This document shows positions 1-8,116 of a DNA stretch of 26,232 bases, in pieces (within the stretch, counting starts at the first letter, position 1; every line of letters begins with the position of its first letter). The position numbers and the translations under genes are program-made. Source of the DNA: Bacteroidota bacterium (GTDB lineage: Bacteria > Bacteroidota > Bacteroidia > Chitinophagales > Chitinophagaceae). The notes beneath the pieces were generated by a model. It did no database searches, was not told where the DNA came from, and saw only the letters and a list, made by a program, of their open reading frames with translations. The stretch is from the NCBI GenBank assembly GCA_025361325.1, contig JANYAL010000067.1, positions 1 through 26,232 of the forward strand, read 5' to 3'.

Positions 1-245
1 TACTGATACTCGGTGCCAATGATGTGGTGAACCCGGCTGCAAAGAGTGATCCCGAATCTCCTATCTATGGAATGCCCATACTTGAAGTGGAACAGGCCAA
101 AACAGTTATTGTAAACAAAAGAAGTATGAAACCCGGTTATGCCGGCATTGAGAATGATCTCTTCTTCCGTCCCAAGACCTCCATGCTGTTCGGCGATGCC
201 AAGAAAGTATTGCAGGGCCTTTGTACCGAGGTGAAGAATATTTAA
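1..245 (+). CDS. pntB: NAD(P) transhydrogenase subunit beta, C-terminal fragment
   Basis: This is the 3' end of a gene that begins before the window; codons run in frame from base 3 and stop at TAA 243-245. The visible 80 residues start [20 protein letters not shown] and carry GMPILEV, KRSM, GYAGIEN, LFF and MLFGDAKK. This is the conserved NADP(H)-binding domain III of the proton-translocating transhydrogenase beta subunit. The enzyme lies in the cytoplasmic membrane and couples hydride transfer between NADH and NADP+ to proton movement, mainly supplying NADPH. The [10 protein letters not shown] and KRSM-GYAG segments contact NADP(H) in known family members. The membrane part lies outside the window. 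pntA is expected upstream but cannot be seen. Confidence 0.95.
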   Translation, partial: LILGANDVVNPAAKSDPESPIYGMPILEVEQAKTVIVNKRSMKPGYAGIENDLFFRPKTSMLFGDAKKVLQGLCTEVKNI

Positions 246-265
246 TCTCCTGTTCAAACGCTCCA

Positions 266-320
266 AAGCGGGAACAGCGTTTCATTTTAAACGGAAATAT
301 TACACCCATTATTCCCGCTT
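266..320. terminator. Possible stem-loop between convergent pntB and hydrolase
   Basis: A perfect 9-bp inverted repeat (AAGCGGGAA at 266-274, TTCCCGCTT at 312-320) encloses a 37-base loop that itself holds a 5-bp stem (278-282 with 289-293). It lies about 20 bases after the pntB stop, between two convergent genes, so a terminator role is plausible. The loop is long and there is no strong U-run. Confidence 0.3.
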
Positions 321-400
321 GTATAAGGTTCAAAAGATGATTTGGAGAACGATCAGTGCGGAACACTATATAGTACTGCCCGCTCTCTTTGGGTGCGGCT

Positions 401-1390
401 TTATTTCTTCAGAAACGCAACGATCAGCGGAAACTCTTTCTCCGGTTCTTCCACCTGGGGATTATGTCCGCTGTGTTCAAACATCACGAATTTTGCCTGT
501 GGGCAATACTCCTTGTATTTCACCTCCATCCAGGGAACAGCAACACGGTCGTACCGGCCGGCAATGATCAGCACAGGCATTTTAAGTTGTTTCAGTTGTT
601 TGCGGAAATCGAAACTGCCGATATCACTGCCTACGATGAAGTCGCCGTCCCTGCCCACCATCTGGTAATACAGCTTTGCATTGAAGGGGTTGGGATAGTG
701 TTTTCTTATCACACCCTGTTTCGGCTCAAACCGCGAAGGGTTATAAGCATATAAGAATCCATAGGGTACTTTGCCATAGATATCCTGGTGATTCTCATCG
801 CTGCTGACAGCCCCGGCTTCCCTGATCTTCATCAGCTCCTGCCATACTTCCGGGTAATTGGTCTTGATCTCGTGGTTGCTGTTGTCGTCATTCTCCTGCC
901 ACATTAGAAAACTGTGAAAACCATTCGCAATGATCAGGCGATTCAAGTTGTGCCCGTATTTTAAAGCATAGCCCTGTGCTACGAGGCTGCCGTAGGAATG
1001 CCCCAGCAAACTAACCTTGTCCAGGTGCATGGCTTGACGCAAGCCTTCAATATCTTCGATATCCCTGTCCAGCGTGTAGTCTTTTACGTTGATTGCTGTA
1101 TCCGATTTGCCCCTGCCGAAGGCGTCAAAGTAGATCAATTGTATGCCCGATTTGGCCAGGGAATCAAAAGTCCGGTATGCCAGGTGATTTCCCCCGGGTC
1201 CGCCGGGTATGATAATAAGCGGTTCCCCCTTACCTGCGGTGACCACCCATAACCGGGCACCGTTTACAGTATAGTATTGCCCATCTGTCCAGCTATCGGG
1301 GTATTTTATACCCTCCTGCTGGGCAAGTGTGTAAAAAGAAACTAGCGTACTGATAAACAAAAGCAGTGTAATACGTTTCATACTGTTCAT
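401..1390 (-). CDS. Exported alpha/beta hydrolase, proline iminopeptidase-like (S33)
   Basis: The protein has 329 residues. A signal peptide is visible at the N-terminus (MNSMKRITLLLFISTLVSFYTLAQQ); the Met at residue 4 is an equally good start. The mature part is an alpha/beta-hydrolase fold. The oxyanion-hole segment is PGGPGGNH at 62-69, equivalent to HGGPG in proline iminopeptidases. The nucleophile elbow is GHSYGS with Ser132, the acid is probably Asp281 (GRYD), and the catalytic histidine is His309 (HSGHNP). FDAFGRGKSD at 88-97 is also typical of the family. It probably acts in the periplasm or outside the cell on short peptides or esters; the substrate cannot be told from sequence. It is transcribed divergently from the rsmF-like gene and converges on pntB. 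Confidence 0.85.
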   Translation of the reverse strand: MNSMKRITLLLFISTLVSFYTLAQQEGIKYPDSWTDGQYYTVNGARLWVVTAGKGEPLIIIPGGPGGNHLAYRTFDSLAKSGIQLIYFDAFGRGKSDTAINVKDYTLDRDIEDIEGLRQAMHLDKVSLLGHSYGSLVAQGYALKYGHNLNRLIIANGFHSFLMWQENDDNSNHEIKTNYPEVWQELMKIREAGAVSSDENHQDIYGKVPYGFLYAYNPSRFEPKQGVIRKHYPNPFNAKLYYQMVGRDGDFIVGSDIGSFDFRKQLKQLKMPVLIIAGRYDRVAVPWMEVKYKEYCPQAKFVMFEHSGHNPQVEEPEKEFPLIVAFLKK

Positions 1391-1434
1391 TTTTAGATAA
1401 ATATAATTGAAAGGAAGGTATAAAAGAATTGCAA

Positions 1435-1442
1435 TATTTTTG
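1435..1442 (+). promoter_or_regulatory. Bacteroidota -7 promoter element for the rsmF-like gene
   Basis: TATTTTTG matches TAnnTTTG exactly and lies 22 bases before the ATG at 1465. No clear -33 TTTG was identified. Confidence 0.55.
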
Positions 1443-1464
1443 ACGATTCAATCCTTTTAATAAC

Positions 1465-2883
1465 ATGGAGTTGCCTTCTTCATTGATACAATCATTACAG
1501 GGGGTACAGGGATTTGATAAAGAATCATTCAGGGCAGTTCATGAATCCGGGGAGCTTGTAACCTCAGTACGGCTTAATCCAAAGAAAATATTCCTATCCC
1601 ACCCGGTCAGCCGTACGGACATCAGGCCCTATTCAATATTCAATGATCAACCGGAACAGGTGAAATGGTGTAACGAGGGTTATTACCTGCCACACCGTCC
1701 TTCCTTTACCCTGGATCCACTGTTCCATGCCGGCGCCTATTATGTACAGGAAGCCAGCAGCATGTTCCTGAAAGAGGCCCTGAAGCAAAGTTCAGATCTT
1801 ACCCGCCCCCTTAGGGTACTTGACCTGTGTGCGGCCCCGGGCGGTAAATCTACGTTGATACAGTCAATGATTTCACCTTACAGCTTACTCGTGAGCAATG
1901 AGGTTATCAAGTCGAGGGTTGGTATTTTATCTGAGAACATGGTCAAGTGGGGCGCAGCTAATGTAATCATTACCAATAATGACCCCCGTGATATAGGACG
2001 GGTGCAGCATTATTTTGATATCATTGTGGTGGATGCTCCCTGCAGCGGCAGCGGGTTGTTCCGAAAGGATCCTTCGGTGACCGAAAACTGGACTGCGCAG
2101 CAGGTACAGACCTGCAGCCGACGGCAGCAGCGTATACTGGAGGATGTGCTGCCCTCGCTGAAGAAGGCCGGGATACTCATCTATTCCACCTGTTCCTATT
2201 CGCCGGAAGAGAACGAGGACATTGCTGACTGGCTTACGGGAACTGCCGGTCTGAGCTCCATCCGTCTTGCAATCCGGGAAGACTGGAATATCGTTGAAAC
2301 AAGATCATTGAACAGCCAGGCGTATGGGTACCGGTTTTATCCGGATAAATTGAAAGGGGAGGGTTTTTTTATAGCTGCATTCCGGAACGGGGAACAAGAT
2401 GATGATACTCCATTGAAACAGCATGGAGGTCATGCAAAACAGAAGGACAGGGAAGAAACCATCACATCAAAAGAGATAGCTGCGGTGAAACCCTTTCTAA
2501 AAGAAGGGATAAAACTTTTTTTCACCAGGCAGGATGAAGATATACTGGCCATGCCCTTTCAATTTCAAACAGATCTGATGCACCTGAAAAGATATCTTTA
2601 CCTGAAAAAGGCAGGTATAAAACTGGGTACTGTTATTCGCAATGAACTCATACCTCACCATGAACTGGCATTAAGTGATATCATCGGGGAAAGCGTGAAC
2701 CGGGTAACAGCGGAGTATGAAACGGCATTGAATTATCTAAGGCGTTCAGAATTGCTGGTTCCAACAGAACAGAAGGGCTGGGTACTGATCACCTACGAGG
2801 GCCTGCCCCTCGGATGGATAAAGATCCTGGCTGGCCGTATCAACAATTACTATCCATCCGGCTGGCGTATTATTAACAAATGA
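1465..2883 (+). CDS. RsmF-like RNA (cytosine-5) methyltransferase
   Basis: A 472-residue NOL1/NOP2/Sun family enzyme that transfers a methyl group from S-adenosylmethionine to C5 of a cytosine, in this family usually in 16S rRNA. The Rossmann methyltransferase core occupies about residues 80-260. The SAM loop is DLCAAPGGKST (120-130). DAPCSGSGLFRKD contains Cys193, used for product release, and STCSYSPEENE contains the catalytic nucleophile Cys243. The C-terminal part (about 330-472) resembles the RsmF PUA-like RNA-binding region, ending GLPLGWIK and NNYYPSGWR. Length and domain order fit the bacterial RsmF group, though the exact target base is inferred. The stop codon overlaps an ATG of the next ORF, but the real start of that gene is probably further downstream. 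Confidence 0.88.
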   Translation: MELPSSLIQSLQGVQGFDKESFRAVHESGELVTSVRLNPKKIFLSHPVSRTDIRPYSIFNDQPEQVKWCNEGYYLPHRPSFTLDPLFHAGAYYVQEASSMFLKEALKQSSDLTRPLRVLDLCAAPGGKSTLIQSMISPYSLLVSNEVIKSRVGILSENMVKWGAANVIITNNDPRDIGRVQHYFDIIVVDAPCSGSGLFRKDPSVTENWTAQQVQTCSRRQQRILEDVLPSLKKAGILIYSTCSYSPEENEDIADWLTGTAGLSSIRLAIREDWNIVETRSLNSQAYGYRFYPDKLKGEGFFIAAFRNGEQDDDTPLKQHGGHAKQKDREETITSKEIAAVKPFLKEGIKLFFTRQDEDILAMPFQFQTDLMHLKRYLYLKKAGIKLGTVIRNELIPHHELALSDIIGESVNRVTAEYETALNYLRRSELLVPTEQKGWVLITYEGLPLGWIKILAGRINNYYPSGWRIINK

Positions 2884-2936
2884 TAAAACGGGCAAATCAG
2901 CAAATTTCCCCATCTTTGCAGCGAAAAATTGCAGGT

Positions 2937-3959
2937 ATGAAGCACTTCCTTTTATTTGTTATGATCTGCCCGGTTCTTGCAGTTTCACAGGATAAAAAAC
3001 TCATGGCAGAGGGTTCTTCTCCCAACCTATTTATCACGCACACAGTTCAGGCTAAAGATAATTTTTACAGTATTGGCAGGTTGTATAATCTAAGCCCAAA
3101 GGAAATTGCGCCATATAACAAGATGGCACTGGAAAAAGGCCTCAATCCCGGTCAATCTCTGAAGATTCCGCTGGTTGCAACCAATTTCATACAGCACCAG
3201 GCCGATACGGATGATGAGGTACTTATCCCGCTCTATTATTCCGTGAAAGAGAAGGAGGGTCTTTACCGTATCGGCATCACGCATAATAAACTAACCCCGG
3301 ACGCCTTAAAAAAACTGAATGGCCTTACATCTGACGAAGTGAAAAAGGGAAGCCTCCTCGTTGTGGGTTATCTGAAAGTTAAAAAGAACCAGTCTGCCCT
3401 GGTTACTGAAGCAACGAACAAACCTGTACATGTTTCCAAGGTAAAGGCTGAAGAAAAGAAACCGGTAACTGAGCCTATGGATACAACAGGAAACAGGTCG
3501 GCTGACTTACCTGTTGTTCAGCATACCGAAAAGATTAAACGGGTCGCCAGGGAAGAAGAAAAAAAAGATGTTCCTGTTCAAAAAGAAGTTGATCCGGTTG
3601 TACCGAAAAATGTCAATATTCCGGTAATAGACCATGGGGGAGGCGTGTTCAAAGACCTGTACAATTCCCAGGTAAGCAATAACAATCTCGCTGAAGAAAC
3701 TGGTACCGCTGCCATTTTTAAAAGTACAAGCGGCTGGAATGACGGAAAATATTACTGTCTGCATAATTCGGCAGCCCCGGGCACCATTATCAGGATCACC
3801 AATTCCGTTTCCGGCAAGTCTGTTTACGCAAAAGTGCTGGATATCATGCCCGATATAAAACTGAACAACGGGTTATTGATCCGTTTAAGCAATGCTGCTG
3901 CAAGTGAGTTGGGCAGCGGTGAAAGCAATTTCAAATGCACCATTAATTATTCAAAATAA
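2937..3959 (+). CDS. Exported LysM protein with C-terminal double-psi beta-barrel domain
   Basis: An ORF is open from 2880, but the start at 2937 is preferred because it gives a clean signal peptide (MKHFLLFVMICPVLAVSQDKK); the first 19 codons are hydrophilic and contain a promoter-like CATCTTTG (2915-2922 region). The 340-residue product has two LysM-type repeats (about 34-79, with HTVQAKDNFYSIGRLYNLS, and 99-147, with YSVKEKEGLYRIGITHNKL). A charged Lys/Glu/Pro-rich linker (about 150-230) follows. The final region (about 256-338) reads like an RlpA-type double-psi barrel: TSGWNDGKYYC, PGTIIRITN, KSVYAKVLDIMP, LIRLSNAAASELG. LysM domains bind N-acetylglucosamine polymers such as peptidoglycan, so an envelope role is likely. 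Five bases separate it from the next gene, so the two are probably co-transcribed. Confidence 0.82.
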   Translation: MKHFLLFVMICPVLAVSQDKKLMAEGSSPNLFITHTVQAKDNFYSIGRLYNLSPKEIAPYNKMALEKGLNPGQSLKIPLVATNFIQHQADTDDEVLIPLYYSVKEKEGLYRIGITHNKLTPDALKKLNGLTSDEVKKGSLLVVGYLKVKKNQSALVTEATNKPVHVSKVKAEEKKPVTEPMDTTGNRSADLPVVQHTEKIKRVAREEEKKDVPVQKEVDPVVPKNVNIPVIDHGGGVFKDLYNSQVSNNNLAEETGTAAIFKSTSGWNDGKYYCLHNSAAPGTIIRITNSVSGKSVYAKVLDIMPDIKLNNGLLIRLSNAAASELGSGESNFKCTINYSK

Positions 3960-3964
3960 ATACC

Positions 3965-5230
3965 ATGATGAAATTTTTCCTGCTGATCTTTTCCCTGGCC
4001 TTATTCAACGTTTCAAATGCCCAGAACGATGCCAGGTTGGCCCAAATGAATAAGGCATCTGTTAAAAAACAGGACAATCCAAAGAATAAAGATCCCAGGA
4101 ACAGCAAGGTCAGTGATATCAATAAAGAAGGAGATGACAAGGACGATACGATAAAACCCACAAACAGCAGCAATCCTTTCACCCTGATCAGAAAGAATGA
4201 TGCCACCTCGGTCAAGAACCAGGCACTTACCGGAACCTGCTGGTGTTTTTCTTCCACCTCCCTGGTAGAAAGCATGTGCCTGAAAAAAGACCTGGGTGAA
4301 TATGATATCAGTGAGATGTTCACGGTACGGAATATTTATGTAGAAAAGGCACGGAATTACCTGCTTCGCCAGGGACATGCCCAGTTTGGCGAGGGCGGAC
4401 TTGGCCATGATCTCATCAGGGCCATCGCAACATATGGAGCGGTACCGGAAACGGTTTACAGCGGACTAAAACCCGGTCAGAAAATGCATAACCACGTGAA
4501 ACTGGAAAAGGACCTGAAGAATTATCTCGATAACGTGCTGAAAACCACCCCCCTCCAACCCGGATGGATCTATGGATATACGAACATTCTGGATTCTGCG
4601 CTGGGCGTGCCTCCTGCCAATTTTGAGTATCTCGGTACAAAGTTTACCCCTAAAACTTTTGCCCACGACATATTGAAATTCAATCCTGATGATTATGTGA
4701 ATATCACTTCCTTCACCCATCACCCATACTATGAGCCATTCGTTATAGAAGTGCCTGATAATTTCAGCAGCGGGGCTTACTACAACCTGCCGTTGGATGA
4801 AATGATACAGCAGGTAAAATATGCTTTGAAGGCAGGGTATACGGTACTGTGGGATGCGGACGTGAGCAACCGGGGATTCATGCAGGACAAGGGTATTGCC
4901 ATGCAGTTCGATCCTTCCGTAAACCTGAAAGGCAACCCCAAAGATCTCAGCACCGGTAATATGGAAGAAATGAAGTGGGATGCGGATATACGGCAGAAAT
5001 TGTTCGAAGACCTTACCACCCAGGACGATCACCTGATGCATATTACCGGCCTGGAAACTTCTTCTACCGGTAAGATGTTCTTTTTGGTTAAGAATTCCTG
5101 GGGCGATATTGGCCCTGCCCATGGATATATTAATGTCTCTGAAGCTTACCTGGCCATTAATACCATTAGCCTAATCATTCCTAAAGCTGCATTAAGCAAG
5201 TCATTTCTTGAGAAACTGAAAATGAAGTGA
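3965..5230 (+). CDS. Exported papain-like C1 cysteine peptidase (aminopeptidase C-like)
   Basis: The 421-residue product starts with a signal peptide (MMKFFLLIFSLALFNVSNAQ) followed by a Lys/Asp-rich linker (about 30-70). The peptidase core follows. KNQALTGTCWCFSSTSL gives the oxyanion-hole Gln and catalytic Cys92. DDHLMHITG gives the catalytic His356, and VKNSWGD gives Asn377. The HLMxITG and NSWGD arrangement is closest to bleomycin hydrolase/PepC (C1B), but those are usually cytoplasmic and this one is exported. The large insert between Cys92 and His356 also matches the C1B layout. It follows the LysM/DPBB gene by five bases. Substrate unknown; possible roles are digestion of external peptides or processing of envelope proteins. 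Confidence 0.82.
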   Translation: MMKFFLLIFSLALFNVSNAQNDARLAQMNKASVKKQDNPKNKDPRNSKVSDINKEGDDKDDTIKPTNSSNPFTLIRKNDATSVKNQALTGTCWCFSSTSLVESMCLKKDLGEYDISEMFTVRNIYVEKARNYLLRQGHAQFGEGGLGHDLIRAIATYGAVPETVYSGLKPGQKMHNHVKLEKDLKNYLDNVLKTTPLQPGWIYGYTNILDSALGVPPANFEYLGTKFTPKTFAHDILKFNPDDYVNITSFTHHPYYEPFVIEVPDNFSSGAYYNLPLDEMIQQVKYALKAGYTVLWDADVSNRGFMQDKGIAMQFDPSVNLKGNPKDLSTGNMEEMKWDADIRQKLFEDLTTQDDHLMHITGLETSSTGKMFFLVKNSWGDIGPAHGYINVSEAYLAINTISLIIPKAALSKSFLEKLKMK

Positions 5231-5409
5231 TAGGTCTTGTGTTTAGTTAAGTAAAGGGGTAAGCTGTAGTATTTTTCCACCATGGCCAGCGGCAGGAAAG
5301 TATATTCTTCTTTGTGTTCTCCCGGCTTTGTGTCTAATAATTTTACGACAGAATAAGCCTATCAGCAAGCAAGTTCCCTTTGGCATTATTTATCAAAAAA
5401 AATCCGTAC

Positions 5410-5446
5410 AAACCGGATAGGGCAATACACCTGCCCGGAAGGGTTT
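5410..5446. other. Possible two-part stem-loop
   Basis: AAACC (5410-5414) pairs with GGTTT (5442-5446), and GGGCA (5420-5424) pairs with TGCCC (5432-5436), with a 5x5 internal loop between the stems and a 7-base end loop. It may be part of a termination region for the peptidase gene. No poly-U tract follows. Confidence 0.2.
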
Positions 5447-5476
5447 ATGTTAGAAACCGGCAGTTTCATACTATGC

Positions 5477-5526
5477 TATCAGTACGTCATTAGTACGGTA
5501 ATTACCGTACTAATGACGTACTGATA
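5477..5526. repeat. Perfect 50-bp palindrome with extra half-repeat
   Basis: Each base from 5477 to 5501 pairs with its mirror from 5526 to 5502, centred on AATT in GGTAATTACC. Each arm contains GTAC twice. A further copy of ACGTACTGAT (5516-5525) follows directly at 5527-5536, giving five GTAC sites. It lies in the convergent spacer between the C1 peptidase and fmt genes. It could form a cruciform, act as a bidirectional transcription stop, or bind a dimeric protein. It lacks the GC-rich stem plus T-run of a standard terminator. Confidence 0.85.
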
Positions 5527-5627
5527 ACGTACTGATTGCCTTCATAAAATGATAAAATGGCTAAAGAAGTGTAACACTTTCTTAGCATCTTGTATACTCT
5601 TGCCCCGGATTCCCGGAGGCTTATAAT

Positions 5628-6560
5628 TTAATTGTTAAAATGAAAACCGCGTAAAAAGTCTTCCACCTGCATTTTCTTCTTTCCTTCCAGCTGTAGTTCG
5701 GTGATCTGTATATAGCCATCTCTACAGGCATATCGTAAATAGGTTTTCCGGTTGGTCTCATAATCCCCCGGACTGGCTGCAGTGGACAGTCCCATCACAG
5801 CATGTGCATGAAATATTTTTAATGTTCTGTCCTGCAACCGGGTAAATGCACCCGGGTGGGGGGATAGGCCACGGATAAGGTTATACACTTCCTGTACAGG
5901 TTTGTTCCAGTTGATCCTGCAGGTCTCTGTATTTATTTTAGGGGCATGTTTTAATATGGGATGTTCAGTTTCGGCTGTCCCGCGCTGCGGTGATTCGCGC
6001 AGCTCATGCTTACATAATCCCTGTAAGGTCCTGAGTAAAAGGGAGGCCCCGATTTCTTTCATCTGGTCGTGCAGTTCGCCTGCCGTTTCATCTTTGCCGA
6101 TAGAAATCTTTTCCGACAACAGGATATTTCCGGTATCTATTTCATGCTGCAGCTTAAAAGTGGTGACACCCGTTTCTTTTTCCCCATTGATGATGGCCCA
6201 GTTTATCGGGGCTGCACCCCGGTAATCCGGCAGCAGCGAACCATGTAAATTGATGGTTCCCATCTGAGGCATGTTCCATACCAGTTCCGGTAGCATCCTG
6301 AAAGCAACAACTACCTGAAGGTCGGCATGGAGCGCTTTAAGCTGTTCCAGGAATTCCGGTGCTTTCAATTTTTCGGGTTGCAGGATCAACAGGCCCTGTT
6401 CAAGGGCATATTGCTTAACGGCACATTGCTGTACCTGCAAGCCTCTTCCCGCAGCTTTATCAGGTGCTGTTACAACCCCAACAATGGTACAACCCGCTTC
6501 CAGTAATTTTGTAAGGGAAGCCACGGCAAATTCAGGGGTGCCCATGAATATGATCCGCAA
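5628..6560 (-). CDS. fmt: Methionyl-tRNA formyltransferase
   Basis: It formylates Met-tRNA(fMet) with 10-formyltetrahydrofolate for translation initiation. Visible hallmarks are LRIIFMGTPEFAV at the N-terminus, APDKAAGRG, INLHGSLLPDYRGAAPINWAI (the Asn and His of the catalytic triad) and HEIDTGNILL (the catalytic Asp). The C-terminal OB-like domain follows from about residue 205. The reading frame is open back to 6656 but those extra 32 residues do not resemble Fmt and overlap the upstream gene. A TTG at 6560, ten bases after a GAAGAAGG purine stretch, gives a 310-residue protein beginning exactly at the conserved LRIIFMGTPEFA, so that start was chosen. It lies 40 bases downstream of the broken NamZ gene on the same strand. 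Confidence 0.93.
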   Translation of the reverse strand: MRIIFMGTPEFAVASLTKLLEAGCTIVGVVTAPDKAAGRGLQVQQCAVKQYALEQGLLILQPEKLKAPEFLEQLKALHADLQVVVAFRMLPELVWNMPQMGTINLHGSLLPDYRGAAPINWAIINGEKETGVTTFKLQHEIDTGNILLSEKISIGKDETAGELHDQMKEIGASLLLRTLQGLCKHELRESPQRGTAETEHPILKHAPKINTETCRINWNKPVQEVYNLIRGLSPHPGAFTRLQDRTLKIFHAHAVMGLSTAASPGDYETNRKTYLRYACRDGYIQITELQLEGKKKMQVEDFLRGFHFNN

Positions 6561-6600
6561 AGTTTTATAACCTTCTTCCAGATCGGGTATGATGGCTGCT

Positions 6601-7867
6601 TTATTCAAAATCTTTATACAAGAGGTATTTCTTCCGGATCTTTTTAAAGTCACCAAGAAGGGGCTCCCAGCTTTTCCGGATCAGTTTTTCTGATACCCCT
6701 TGCTTTACCTGCTCAGCCAGTTTATCGTTACCGGCCAGTTTATTTATGAAATTGTTCTTTAGGAAAAAGCTATCCTTTCCGGGAAACAGGTGGTAGGCAT
6801 CGATCAGGTATTTAAGCTGAATATGGTATCCATCCTTTTTATTGCCCAGTGCCTGTAATACTGCTTCATTGGTGCCCGATAAATTCCAGCCGTAACAGGT
6901 GCGGAAAAAGCATTTGCTGGTTTTTGCACCGGCATTGGGCCTGGGCGTAAAGGAGAACAGATCTTTAGGAAGATCGGGGTGCCCGATATACTGAAAGGGT
7001 TTGTCGGTGCCCCTTCCCTCACTCAATAGCGTGCCTTCAAAAAAACAGGTGGAGGGGTACAGGTAAACACTTTGCATTTCCTTCAGGTTGGGCGATGGGT
7101 TCACCGGCAGTATATACTTTTTGGAGTGGTCATAATTGGAACATTTTATCACCTGTACATGAAAAGGCGTATCGGCACTGGGACTGGTCTTCACATTATA
7201 CGCATTGATGGCATTTGCTTCAGCCGATAGCCAGTTCTCACCTGCCAGCATCAGGGCATATTCTCATGGTCATGCCGTATACGATGGGAACAGGCTGCAT
7301 CCCGACAAAACTTTTGAATGGCATGTCCAGTACAGGGCCATCCACATAAAAGCCATTGGGGTTGGGCCTGTCAAGGATCAGCAGCGGCTTATGGTTCTCC
7401 AGTGCTGCTTCCAGGAAATATTGTAAAGAAGAAATGAATGTATAGAACCGTACCCCCACATCCTGGATATCGAATATCAGTATATCTACATCTTTCAGGT
7501 CGTCTTTCGTTGCTTTTTTATGTTTTCCGTACAAGCTGATCACCGGCAAACCGGTCCTGGCATCCACCTCATCATTCACGTGCTCCCCTGCATCGGCATC
7601 TCCCCGGAAGCCATGTTCCGGTCCGAATATCCTGACCACTTTGATTCCGCGCCTGATCAGGGTATCTACCAGGTGTGAATGGCCCACCATGCTGGTCTGG
7701 TTGGCAAATACAGCAACGGTCTTTCCTTTCAGGAAAGGGAGGTAAACATCCATGCGTTCCGCACCGGGTTTAATGGTTGCAGGATTGTTCTGCTTGCTTG
7801 TTGTTTGTGCAGTGGTTGTAAAACAAAGTATCAATAATACAAGGGAACAGTAAATAGTGCTTTTCAT
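6601..7867 (-). pseudogene. NamZ/DUF1343 family exo-N-acetylmuramidase-like protein, frameshifted
   Basis: Two overlapping frames together encode one DUF1343 (YbbC/NamZ) protein of about 420 residues. The first frame (7238-7867) has a signal peptide (MKSTIYCSLVLLILCFTTTAQ) and the family motifs FANQTSMVG, FGPEHGFRGDADAGEHV, SLYGKHKK, IFDIQDVGVRFYTF and LDRPNPNG. It ends after PIVYGMTM with an off-family tail. The second frame (6601-7251) continues with EYALMLAGENWLS and runs to the normal C-terminus (LYPSTCFFEGTLLSEGRGTDKPF, FTPRPNAGAKTS). The break lies at 7261-7267: ATG-A-GAA where ATGGGAGAA would restore the usual GMTMGEYA, so loss of two G bases explains it. Characterised NamZ proteins release N-acetylmuramic acid from muropeptides, so this would act in peptidoglycan recycling. 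It may be a real pseudogene or a sequence error; both halves look otherwise intact. Confidence 0.85.
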
Positions 7868-7918
7868 GCATCAAATTTCATTAAAACTTTTCATTTCAAA
7901 TTAATATTATATACTAAT

Positions 7919-8116
7919 TTGCACCCGTTTCTGAAAATCTTACCTTTTATTCTTCTCTTTTTATTGCAACTCCTGCCTACTGGCAGCCAGGCAGAACAGA
8001 TAAGTATAAGAGCCCATTTGAAGGGGACAATGCCGAAGCCATACAGGTTTAGCACCATTTTTTTAAAATCAAAAAAACAGTACAATGCAACAAGCAAAAT
8101 CAGGAGATGTGGTTAA
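7919..8116 (+). other. Signal-peptide-like leader ORF with TTG start (doubtful)
   Basis: A 65-codon frame in the divergent spacer begins at a TTG and reads like an export signal (FLKILPFILLFLLQLLP, then TGSQAEQ) followed by ISIRAHLKGTMPKPYRF. That resembles the start of exported Bacteroidota proteins with DUF4369-like N-termini. It has no ATG and runs 32 bases into the FKBP gene in another frame. It may be chance, a remnant of a lost gene, or a leader peptide. Confidence 0.2.

Larger units (their letters stand above)
5231..5627. other. Gene-free spacer between convergent genes
   Basis: About 400 bases lie between the ends of the C1 peptidase and fmt genes. No convincing coding sequence was seen. 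It holds the 50-bp perfect palindrome at 5477-5526 and, before it, a weaker folded element at 5410-5446. The rest is AT-rich with no recognised motif. Confidence 0.7.

Noticed and set aside
4466..5122. 218-codon minus-strand frame opposite the C1 peptidase
   Set aside because: It is antisense to a gene with complete catalytic motifs, and its own translation is His/Ile/Arg-rich with no family features.
7861..7910. Near-repeated TTTTCAT/CAAATT segments upstream of the NamZ gene
   Set aside because: Short, AT-rich and imperfect; no reason to infer an operator.
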